DNA from: JAJQCI01 sp964388305
Lineage (GTDB): Bacteria > Bacillota > Clostridia > Lachnospirales > CAG-274
Reading direction: 5' to 3'
NCBI GenBank assembly: GCA_964388305.1
Contig: CAYMAA010000005.1
Location: forward strand, 1-32,756
DNA: 32,756 nt
The translations under genes and the position numbers were made by a program. Of this stretch, positions 1-6,598 are shown piece by piece (positions within the stretch are counted from its first letter, which is position 1; each line of letters opens with the position of its first letter). The notes under the pieces are model-generated. The model was not told the origin of the DNA and ran no database searches. It saw only the letters and a program-made list of their open reading frames with translations.

Positions 1-351
1 AATATCTATAACCTGACGGAACTCTGCCGCAGTCATTTCAGTCATAGGTATACGTTTAATGATACCTGCGTTGTTTACAAGAATGTCAATAATGCCGACT
101 TCTTTTTCCACCTTAGCAACAAACTCATTAACCTGTTCTTCGTTAGTAACATCGCAAACATAGCCATGAGCGTTAATGCCTGCTTCCTTATAAGCGGCAA
201 GACCTCTGTCTACCAATTCCTGCTTAATATCGTTAAAAACGATTGTAGCGCCTGCTGCTGCCATGCCTGATGCAATAGCAAAGCCGATACCGTAGGATGC
301 GCCGGTTATAAGAGCAACTTTTCCCTTTAATGAAAAATCTTCTAATTTCAT
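1..351 (-). CDS. SDR-family oxidoreductase, gluconate 5-dehydrogenase-like (3' end outside window)
   Basis: The N-terminal 117 codons of a short-chain dehydrogenase/reductase are visible; the rest lies before base 1. The Rossmann nucleotide-binding motif TGASYGIG (about residues 17-24) and the NNAGI motif (about residues 92-96) mark a classical NAD(P)-dependent SDR. The stretch VFNDIKQELVDRGLAAYKEA matches my recollection of clostridial gluconate 5-dehydrogenases (IdnO/Gno type), which interconvert gluconate and 5-keto-gluconate in sugar-acid catabolism. The catalytic Tyr-x-x-x-Lys is beyond the edge, so substrate and even activity cannot be judged. The ATG at 351 follows a GGAGG site with 7 nt spacing. 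A separate promoter (408-436) shows it is not simply the tail of the spoIIID transcript. The alternative is another sugar-acid SDR such as a KduD-type enzyme. Confidence 0.8.
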   Translation of the reverse strand, partial: MKLEDFSLKGKVALITGASYGIGFAIASGMAAAGATIVFNDIKQELVDRGLAAYKEAGINAHGYVCDVTNEEQVNEFVAKVEKEVGIIDILVNNAGIIKRIPMTEMTAAEFRQVIDI

Positions 352-407
352 TTGTTTACCTCCGTTCAAAATAAATTCAGAAATATTAAATACAATTCCT
401 TATTTAC

Positions 408-436
408 ATTATACAACAACGCTTATTTTTTTTCAA
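408..436 (-). promoter_or_regulatory. Sigma-A-type promoter of the SDR gene
   Basis: On the minus strand TTGAAA (431-436), a 17-nt spacer and TATAAT (408-413) form a near-consensus promoter about 57 nt upstream of the SDR ATG. This is seen in sequence; function is inferred. Confidence 0.75.
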
Positions 437-448
437 GGGTTTTTATGG

Positions 449-464
449 AAATTGATAACAATTT
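449..464. promoter_or_regulatory. Inverted repeat upstream of the SDR promoter, possible operator
   Basis: AAATTG-ATAA-CAATTT is a perfect 6-bp dyad with a 4-nt centre, 12 nt upstream of the -35 box of the SDR promoter. Its position suits an activator or a repressor of a sugar-acid gene. It could also be a weak hairpin at the end of spoIIID. The regulator is unknown. Confidence 0.3.
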
Positions 465-482
465 ATATACAATGCTTCACGT

Positions 483-743
483 TTAATATATTGTCATTTT
501 ACGGAGATATTTTTCTCTTGTTGCCATACCGCCTCTTATATGGCGTTCGGATTTGTTGATTTCCAGTACTTTTCTTGCCTCGGCGGCAAGTGACGGATTT
601 ATTTTTAAAAGACGTTCGGTTATATCCTTATGCACGGTGCTTTTGCTTATGCCAAATCTGCGGGCGGTTTCTCTTACTGTGGCATTGCTCCTTACAATAT
701 AGCCCGCAACCTCCACTGCTCTTTTTTCAATATAATCCTTCAA
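483..743 (-). CDS. spoIIID: Sporulation transcription factor SpoIIID
   Basis: A small DNA-binding protein of 86 residues that acts in the mother cell, where SpoIIID switches gene expression between the sigma-E and sigma-K stages. The helix-turn-helix lies at about residues 23-48 (VRETARRFGISKSTVHKDIT) and the conserved tail has HIRGGMATREKY, matching the family throughout. I choose the TTG at 743 (giving MKDYIEKRAVEV, matching the MHDYI start of the Bacillus protein). A GGAGG lies 8 nt before it; an in-frame TTG at 758 would place that GGAGG inside the coding region and has no site of its own. The gene is monocistronic or reached by read-through from purD. The ribosome binding site lies in one arm of a 12-bp inverted repeat (743-795). 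Identity is very secure. Confidence 0.93.
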   Translation of the reverse strand: MKDYIEKRAVEVAGYIVRSNATVRETARRFGISKSTVHKDITERLLKINPSLAAEARKVLEINKSERHIRGGMATREKYLRKMTIY

Positions 744-795
744 AAAAACTTCCTCCAATAAATAGGCTTAATTATTTATATGAAGGAAGTTTTTT
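743..795 (-). terminator. 12-bp inverted repeat between purD and spoIIID
   Basis: Bases 743-754 (AAAAAACTTCCT) and 784-795 (AGGAAGTTTTTT) are perfect reverse complements around a 29-nt loop. Read on the minus strand from purD, the second arm ends in a T run, so it could terminate the long purine operon. It also covers the spoIIID Shine-Dalgarno sequence and could hide it on read-through RNA. The long loop makes terminator strength uncertain. Confidence 0.5.
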
Positions 796-801
796 GGTTA
801 T
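775..801 (-). promoter_or_regulatory. Possible sigma-E-like promoter of spoIIID
   Basis: On the minus strand CATATAAA (775-782) resembles the sigma-E -10 consensus CATACA-T, with ATAAC (797-801) 14 nt upstream in the -35 position. The -35 match is weak. spoIIID is a known sigma-E gene in Bacillus, which is the main reason to record this. Confidence 0.3.
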
Positions 802-828
802 GTTTGGTTTGTATTATTCAGTGTTACC

Positions 829-2097
829 TTAGTTATATTTTTTAATGCCAATATCGTGGCGGAAGTGTTTATCCTTAAAATCTATTTTATCTACTGCGGC
901 ATAGGCTGTTTTTATAGCCTCGTCCAAAGATGAGCCCGTGGCTGTTACACCAATTACTCTGCCGCCGTTTGTATAATACTTGCCGTCTTTAAGGGAGGTG
1001 CCTGCATGGTAAACGGTAACGGCAGGGTCTTTTTCGGCATCTTCTATACCGGTTATTTCATATCCCTTTTTGTAGCTTACGGGGTAGCCGCCGGACGCCA
1101 TAACAACGCAGGCGGCGCCGCCGTTATCCCACTGAATGTTGAGCTTATCCAAAGCGCCGTCTACGCAGGCCTCAAAAATTTCCAAAAGGTCGGATTTAAG
1201 ACGGGGGAGAATAACCTGTGTTTCGGGGTCGCCAAAACGGCAGTTATATTCTATTACCTTAGGGCCGTCCTTAGTAAGCATAAGACCAAAATAAATTATG
1301 CCCTTAAATGTTCTGCCCTCTTTATTAAGAGCGTCTACAGTGGGGCGGAAAATTGTTTTCATTGCGATTTCCGCAATCTCGGGGGTATAAACTCTGCTGG
1401 GAGAAAATGTACCCATACCGCCTGTATTAAGACCCTCGTCATTATCGTAAGCACGCTTATGATCCTGTGCGGAAACCATTGGCACAACCGTATTTCCATC
1501 ACAGAAGGAAAGCACGGAAACCTCGGGGCCTGTTAAAAATTCCTCAATAACAACCTTTGCGCCGCTTTTGCCGAATTTTTTATCAATCATCATTTCTTTA
1601 AGACCGTTTTCCGCCTCGGTTTGTGACTGACAGATAAGAACACCTTTACCCAGTGCAAGACCGTCTGCCTTTAAAACAACGGGAGGGGTAAGGGTTTTTA
1701 CATAAGCAAGAGCTTTTTCGTAATTATCGAAGGTTTCATACTTTGCTGTGGGAATGTTGTACTTTTTCATAAGCTCCTTTGAAAAAGCCTTAGAGCCTTC
1801 TATTATGGCGGCATTTTTACGAGGCCCGAATATACGCAGACCCTCTGCCTCAAAAGCGTCTGCCACACCCATAACAAGGGGGTCGTCCATACCTACAACG
1901 GTAAAATCAATACACTCTTTTTTGGCAAAGCTAACAAGTGAGGGAATATCCGTTGCGCTTATATTAACACACTCCGCAACTGCGGAAATACCTCCGTTGC
2001 CGGGGGCGCAGTAAATTTTATCTATTTTTTTGGACTGAAGCAGCTTATGTATAATTGCGTGTTCACGTCCTCCGCTGCCTATTACTAAAACCTTCAT
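829..2097 (-). CDS. purD: Phosphoribosylamine--glycine ligase (GAR synthetase)
   Basis: Joins phosphoribosylamine and glycine with ATP, the second step of de novo purine synthesis. The 422-residue product has family-typical length. Visible landmarks are the N-terminal GSGGREHAI loop (about 7-15), the ATP-grasp domain with LKADGLALGKGV (about 140-151), EEFLTGPEVS, GGMGTFSPS and the metal/ATP-binding YNCRFGDPETQ. The ATG at 2097 is chosen because GGAGG lies 8 nt before it; a start at 2112 would place the site inside the gene. It is the last gene of the purM-purN-purD run, 15 nt after purN. purH, often located between purN and purD, is absent here. Confidence 0.96.
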   Translation of the reverse strand: MKVLVIGSGGREHAIIHKLLQSKKIDKIYCAPGNGGISAVAECVNISATDIPSLVSFAKKECIDFTVVGMDDPLVMGVADAFEAEGLRIFGPRKNAAIIEGSKAFSKELMKKYNIPTAKYETFDNYEKALAYVKTLTPPVVLKADGLALGKGVLICQSQTEAENGLKEMMIDKKFGKSGAKVVIEEFLTGPEVSVLSFCDGNTVVPMVSAQDHKRAYDNDEGLNTGGMGTFSPSRVYTPEIAEIAMKTIFRPTVDALNKEGRTFKGIIYFGLMLTKDGPKVIEYNCRFGDPETQVILPRLKSDLLEIFEACVDGALDKLNIQWDNGGAACVVMASGGYPVSYKKGYEITGIEDAEKDPAVTVYHAGTSLKDGKYYTNGGRVIGVTATGSSLDEAIKTAYAAVDKIDFKDKHFRHDIGIKKYN

Positions 2098-2112
2098 ATT
2101 GTGTACCTCCAA

Positions 2113-2736
2113 TTAATTATGTCTGTAAACCTTATTGTCCCTAACCTCTAATTTGCCATCGGCAAAAAGAGCCACCGCTTTGGGAAAGATTTCCCATTCC
2201 GCCTGTTCCATAACTCTTTTTTGGAGAGCTTCGGGAGTATCATCGTCCTGTATTTCCACGGCTTTTTGAAGAATTATAGGGCCGTTATCCGCTTTTCCGT
2301 CTACAAAATGCACTGTTGCTCCCGTTATTTTAACTCCTTTTGCAAGAGCGGCCTCGTGCACATGAAGTCCGTAATAACCCTTTCCGCAAAAAGAGGGGAT
2401 AAGCGCAGGGTGAATGTTCATAACCATATTTGGAAAAGCGTCCGTAAAAACAGGGTCTAAAATAAGCATAAAACCCGCAAGTACAATTAAGCCCACACCT
2501 GCCGCTTTAAAGTGAGCGACTATTGCCTGAGAGTATGCCTTACGGTCGGGATAATCCTTTAGTTTAATTACCGTGTGCGGAATATTGTTTTTTTCCGCTC
2601 TTGTTAAAGCATAGGCATTTTCCTTATTGCTTACAACGGAAACAATTTTTCCGTTAATTTTGCCTGCGTTTACGGCATCTATAATTGCCTGAAGGTTTGT
2701 GCCGCCGCCTGAAACCAATGCGCCTATTTTAAGCAT
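2113..2736 (-). CDS. purN: Phosphoribosylglycinamide formyltransferase (GAR transformylase)
   Basis: Transfers a formyl group from 10-formyltetrahydrofolate to GAR, the third purine step. At 207 residues it is full length. The N-terminal loop GALVSGGGTNLQAI binds the GAR phosphate. The catalytic NIHPALIPSF (Asn and His) and the later D-containing HFVDGKADNGPII are intact, so the enzyme should be active. It starts 15 nt after purM with an AGGTGG-like site and ends 15 nt before purD. Folate dependence makes the nearby folC in the same unit functionally sensible. Confidence 0.96.
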   Translation of the reverse strand: MLKIGALVSGGGTNLQAIIDAVNAGKINGKIVSVVSNKENAYALTRAEKNNIPHTVIKLKDYPDRKAYSQAIVAHFKAAGVGLIVLAGFMLILDPVFTDAFPNMVMNIHPALIPSFCGKGYYGLHVHEAALAKGVKITGATVHFVDGKADNGPIILQKAVEIQDDDTPEALQKRVMEQAEWEIFPKAVALFADGKLEVRDNKVYRHN

Positions 2737-2751
2737 AATGCCACCTGCCTT

Positions 2752-3777
2752 TTATTTCAAAATAATATCAATGCCGCTGCCCTCTGCCGCTTTGCCTATT
2801 TTATAGGCTGTTTCGCCGTTTTGCGCAAGAATTTCCATTGCCTTGTCCGCATCTTCGGGACTTACTGCCGCAACCATACCAATACCCATATTAAATGTAT
2901 TATACATGGACATTCTTTCAACATTGCCAAGCCTTTCCATAAGAGTAAAAATAGGAGGAATGGGGTAAGAGCCTTCTTCAACAACGGCTTTTATGCCCTT
3001 TGGCAGCATTCTGGGTATGTTTTCTATAAATCCGCCGCCTGTAATATGGCTTATGCCCTTTACTTTCACCTTGGAAATAAGGTCAAGCATTTGCTTGACA
3101 TAAATTTTTGTTGGTGTTAAAAGAGCCTCGCCCAATGTTGTTCCAAGCTCATTATAATATTTATGTACGTTTTCGGAATTAATATCGAAAATTTTTCTTA
3201 CAAGAGAATAGCCGTTGGAGTGTATTCCGCTTGAGGCAATGCCTATAAGCACATCATTCGGCTTAATCTCGGAGCCGTTAATTACCCTTGTGCCGTCCAT
3301 AATACCTACGGTAAAGCCTGCGAGGTCATATTCGTCCTCAGGATAAAAGCCTGGCATTTCGGCAGTTTCTCCCCCGATAAGGGAGCAGCCTGCCATACGG
3401 CAGCCTTGTGAAACACCTTTTACTATTTCAGCAATTTTTTCGGGATAATTTTTACCGCAGGCGATATAATCCAAAAAGAAAAGACATTCCGCGCCGCTGC
3501 AAACAACATCGTTTACGCACATTGCAACGCAGTCTATACCTACCGTATCGTGTTTATCCATAAGAAAAGCTATTTTAAGCTTTGTGCCAACGCCGTCCGT
3601 GCCTGAAACAAGAATTGGCTTTTCCATATTTTTTGCCTTGGATAAGTCGAATAAGCCGCCAAAGCCGCCTAAATCCGTTAAAACCTCAGGGCGAAAGGTT
3701 GATTTCACATGTTCCTTAATAAGCTCAACAGACTTATAGCCTGCTGTTACGTCTACGCCTGCCTGTTTGTAATCCAT
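2752..3777 (-). CDS. purM: Phosphoribosylformylglycinamidine cyclo-ligase (AIR synthetase)
   Basis: Closes the imidazole ring of FGAM to AIR using ATP, the fifth purine step. The 341-residue protein shows the PurM-type ATP-binding segment with SGTDGVGTKLKIA (about 58-70), GGETAEMPGFY, SSGIHSNGYSLVR and HITGGGFIENIPRM. The ATG at 3777 follows a GGAGG that lies inside the last codons of the upstream TPR gene, whose stop is only 1 nt before this start, so translation is probably coupled. No guanine riboswitch or PurR-like box separates it from the upstream genes, so these purine genes appear to depend on the long upstream transcript. Confidence 0.96.
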   Translation of the reverse strand: MDYKQAGVDVTAGYKSVELIKEHVKSTFRPEVLTDLGGFGGLFDLSKAKNMEKPILVSGTDGVGTKLKIAFLMDKHDTVGIDCVAMCVNDVVCSGAECLFFLDYIACGKNYPEKIAEIVKGVSQGCRMAGCSLIGGETAEMPGFYPEDEYDLAGFTVGIMDGTRVINGSEIKPNDVLIGIASSGIHSNGYSLVRKIFDINSENVHKYYNELGTTLGEALLTPTKIYVKQMLDLISKVKVKGISHITGGGFIENIPRMLPKGIKAVVEEGSYPIPPIFTLMERLGNVERMSMYNTFNMGIGMVAAVSPEDADKAMEILAQNGETAYKIGKAAEGSGIDIILK

Positions 3778-3778
3778 A

Positions 3779-5182
3779 TTATTCCTCCGTTATGCTTTTT
3801 AAATAGTTTTCCGCATAGGTTTGGCACTTTTTATCCGCATCGGAATTAATGATTTGGCTAAAAAGATTTACTGCTGTTGTATTATCCCCCGCATCAAAAG
3901 CAATTCTGCCCTGATACAGCAAAATATTGTATTTTATGTTATAAAGCTTCGATTCCTCCGCAGACGCATTTTCCGCATAGGTAAGCGCATTTGAAAGGTA
4001 AGCCGATGCCTCCTCCGTGCTGCCTGCGTTATATGACTTTTGACCTTCAAGAAAGAGCTTATTTGCCGCCGCCGCAGTAACATTATATATAATTGAGTTA
4101 TAAATTTCAAGGCTTTCTTCCGAAGCGCCCTTTGTATCCATACCGAATATTAGCTGAGCCGCTCCAACAGGGTCGCCGTTATTATAAAGCTCGTTTGCTT
4201 TTGCTATTGAAGAGTCCTTAGAGGTGGTATTTGATGCGCCCTCCTGAGAGTCGGCGCTTTCCGAGTTGGTTTCAATTTGCCTTGCAAGACCCTCCATGGA
4301 TTCTATTTTGCTTTCAAGCTCCGTTATACGTTCGGTTTTTTCCACATTCATACCGGGAATAACCAAAAAAACAAAAACAGCTATGCTTGCCAATATGCCC
4401 AGTAAAAATGCAAGCGCTTCCATAAACATGGAGGAAGTGAAAAAGCCCTCCTGCTCTATGGGGGTTGCCTGAACGTCCGAAGGACTTTCCTTCTTTTCAA
4501 CCTTACCCGTCAGTTTTACGGGCGGACGGGATTTATCGGGGCAAAGAATATTGAAATACAGAAGAGCCTGAGGGTTGGCAATATCCGCATACAGCACGGA
4601 TTTTGAAAGCTCCAATGCTCTGCTGCGCATACCTAAAATTACATAGCAAAGAGTGAGCAGGTTTGCAGTCTTTAATAGCTTGGGATTCATTTCCAAAGCC
4701 TTATTAAGCTTATCCGCGGTGGTTTCCAAAATTCGTCTTAGCTTATCGGCGTCTTCTGTTTGACGGTAACGGCGTTTTAGCTGGGTGAGAGCCTCGTTAT
4801 ACATTTTTATGCCGATATCCATTTTATCAAACTCTGTTATATTATCGCTTGCATAGGAAAGATATTCCTTTGCGGGGTTATTGTGTTTTTGGTAGTTTGC
4901 GCTTAAAAGCCATTGTTTTAAGGCATTTGCCGCCTCACCCGTTTCCAAATATACAAGACCCAAAAGGTTGTGCGCCTGAGTGTTTAACTTATTGTAACCA
5001 ACACTCAGCTCCAGCTCCTTAGCAGCCTGTGTAAGGTTAGAGTACTTTGCGCAGCTTAAGGCATTGTTATAGTGCTTTGCGGACATTACGGCAAGCTTTT
5101 TCATTGCGGCGGCATTGCTGCCGCAGTTAGGACATTTTTGGCTGTCAGGGTTTACCTCAAAGCCGCATTTTATACACTTCAT
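3779..5182 (-). CDS. Zinc-ribbon, TPR-repeat, single-pass membrane protein of unknown function
   Basis: A 467-residue protein I cannot assign to a named function. It begins with a four-cysteine zinc ribbon (C3, C6, C17, C20), then has TPR-like helical repeats (about 35-215), a low-complexity linker, one strong hydrophobic segment at about 254-276 (MEALAFLLGILASIAVFVFL), a coiled-coil-like stretch after it (about 282-305), and a second TPR-like region to the C terminus. This predicts a cytoplasmic ribbon/TPR half and an extracytoplasmic TPR half, or the reverse. The ATG at 5182 is preferred to a GTG at 5188 because AGGAGG lies 6 nt before the ATG and abuts the GTG. It is embedded in the rel-pur unit and its stop overlaps the purM ribosome binding region. 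Similar ribbon/TPR proteins occur in Clostridia; the role here is unknown. Confidence 0.85.
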   Translation of the reverse strand: MKCIKCGFEVNPDSQKCPNCGSNAAAMKKLAVMSAKHYNNALSCAKYSNLTQAAKELELSVGYNKLNTQAHNLLGLVYLETGEAANALKQWLLSANYQKHNNPAKEYLSYASDNITEFDKMDIGIKMYNEALTQLKRRYRQTEDADKLRRILETTADKLNKALEMNPKLLKTANLLTLCYVILGMRSRALELSKSVLYADIANPQALLYFNILCPDKSRPPVKLTGKVEKKESPSDVQATPIEQEGFFTSSMFMEALAFLLGILASIAVFVFLVIPGMNVEKTERITELESKIESMEGLARQIETNSESADSQEGASNTTSKDSSIAKANELYNNGDPVGAAQLIFGMDTKGASEESLEIYNSIIYNVTAAAANKLFLEGQKSYNAGSTEEASAYLSNALTYAENASAEESKLYNIKYNILLYQGRIAFDAGDNTTAVNLFSQIINSDADKKCQTYAENYLKSITEE

Positions 5183-5198
5183 AGTCACCCTCCTTTAC

Positions 5199-5330
5199 TT
5201 AAAGGGACGGTTTAAGTGTAGAAAGCAGATCCATAATATCCTTTATATCGTCTTTATTAATATCTTCCTGCAATCCGTCGATTTCCAATATGGGTTTATA
5301 TTTGTCAATTTCTTTTTTTAAATCTATCAT
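5199..5330 (-). CDS. Small 43-residue protein, translationally coupled to folC
   Basis: A short reading frame beginning MIDLKKEIDKYKPILEIDGL and ending in TLKPSL. Its ATG follows the folC stop codon directly (TAAATG), with AAGGA 6 nt upstream inside folC, and its TAA comes 16 nt before the start of the zinc-ribbon/TPR gene. Without it the folC-TPR gap would be about 150 nt in an operon whose other gaps are 0-24 nt. The product is acidic/basic and helical-looking, with a repeated Asp/Ile/Lys pattern and no signal peptide or membrane segment. I do not recognise the family. Confidence 0.65.
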   Translation of the reverse strand: MIDLKKEIDKYKPILEIDGLQEDINKDDIKDIMDLLSTLKPSL

Positions 5331-6596
5331 TTATTTTCCTTTCATAATTGATTTAACTTCTCCCACCAGATAGAGAGAGCCTGTTACAAAAATAATTCCG
5401 TCATTAAATGTTAAAGCCTTTGCCAAAGCCATTTTAGGGTCTTTTTCAAAGTATGTTTCAACGGGCAAACGCAAATTTTGCGGATTAAAAGCACGTTTTG
5501 ACGGGGGAACGGTTAAAATTACCCTATAGGCATTTTCCGCAAGCTTTTTAATTAGCTTTTCGGGACTTTTATCCGCCAGCACCCCTGTTACAAGAGTTAT
5601 TTTTCGGTTAAGAGTTTTTGTATAGGCGGAAAACTCCTCCGCCGCATTTAAGTTATGAGCGCCGTCCGCAATTATTGTCGGGTTGGTTTTTACAATTTCC
5701 ATTCTGCCGCAAATCTTAGCGTTTTTAATACCCTCATAAACCGCTTTTTCAGGTATTTTAAACCCCATTTTATTAAGCAGCTCTATGCCCGTAAGTACGG
5801 GAACAATATTTTTTGGCTGATAAGCGCCGAACATTTTTGTAAAAAGGCCCTTATAATTTAAGTCGGCGGTACATACATCAAACTCCGTTCCGCTAAAGCC
5901 GGAGTTTATAATATTTATATCAGCATATTGGTTATAAAAAAGCGCGGAATTGTTTTTATCGCAAAACCTTTTTATAACGGGGAGTATTTTTGGCTGATTG
6001 GGGTACAGAACGCAGGGGCGATAAGGCTTTATAATGCCTGCCTTTTCTGCGGCTATCTCCTCTAAGGTACTGCCCAAAAGCTCAGTATGGTCATAGTCTA
6101 TTTTCATAATTGCCGTAAACAGGGGGGAGGTTACAGCATTTGTGGCGTCCAGCCTGCCGCCCAAGCCTGTTTCCAGAATTAAAAAATCGGTTTTAAGCTT
6201 TGAAAAGTATGAAAAGCAGACAGCGGTCATAATTTCAAAAAATGAAAAATAATCTCCCGAGCCGTTAAAAAACTTATCAACACATTGACTTACGGCGGTT
6301 ATTTCTTCCGCAAGCTCCTCATCGGTAATACATTTGCCGTTATAACAAAAACGCTCATTATATTTTACAAGGTGAGGGGAGGTAAACACCCCCGTGTTGT
6401 AGCCTGCCGCCATTAGTACCGAGGATAAATATCCGCAAAAAGAGCCTTTGCCGTTTGTTCCTGCAACGTGTATTATATTAAGCTTGTTTTGAGGGCTGCC
6501 CATAAGCTCCAAAAGTGCCTTAAAGCTTGAAAGACCCTGCTTAGAGCCTGTAACTGCCGCATTTTTTAAATATTCCACTGCCTGATTATAGTTCAA
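5331..6596 (-). CDS. folC: Folylpolyglutamate synthase / dihydrofolate synthase
   Basis: Adds glutamate to folates (and may couple glutamate to dihydropteroate), keeping folate cofactors in the cell. The 421-residue Mur-ligase-like protein has the P-loop GTNGKGS (about 45-51), FTSPHLVKYNER, LETGLGGRLDATN, KIDYDHTELLG, AAEKAGIIK with the carbamylated-lysine region, and DGAHN in the C-terminal domain. Translation probably starts at a TTG (6596): AAGGAAGA inside the end of aspS sits upstream and the aspS stop is only 2 nt away. Whether it carries both activities cannot be told from motifs alone. It sits in one unit with purN, a user of 10-formyl-folate. Confidence 0.93.
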   Translation of the reverse strand: MNYNQAVEYLKNAAVTGSKQGLSSFKALLELMGSPQNKLNIIHVAGTNGKGSFCGYLSSVLMAAGYNTGVFTSPHLVKYNERFCYNGKCITDEELAEEITAVSQCVDKFFNGSGDYFSFFEIMTAVCFSYFSKLKTDFLILETGLGGRLDATNAVTSPLFTAIMKIDYDHTELLGSTLEEIAAEKAGIIKPYRPCVLYPNQPKILPVIKRFCDKNNSALFYNQYADINIINSGFSGTEFDVCTADLNYKGLFTKMFGAYQPKNIVPVLTGIELLNKMGFKIPEKAVYEGIKNAKICGRMEIVKTNPTIIADGAHNLNAAEEFSAYTKTLNRKITLVTGVLADKSPEKLIKKLAENAYRVILTVPPSKRAFNPQNLRLPVETYFEKDPKMALAKALTFNDGIIFVTGSLYLVGEVKSIMKGK

Positions 6597-6598
6597 TT

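Noticed and set aside
1006..1536. Plus-strand open frame of 176 codons
   Set aside because: It is the antisense shadow of purD, without family resemblance or ribosome binding site.
3778..3800. Purine riboswitch or PurR box before purM
   Set aside because: The upstream gene ends 1 nt before purM; no leader exists.
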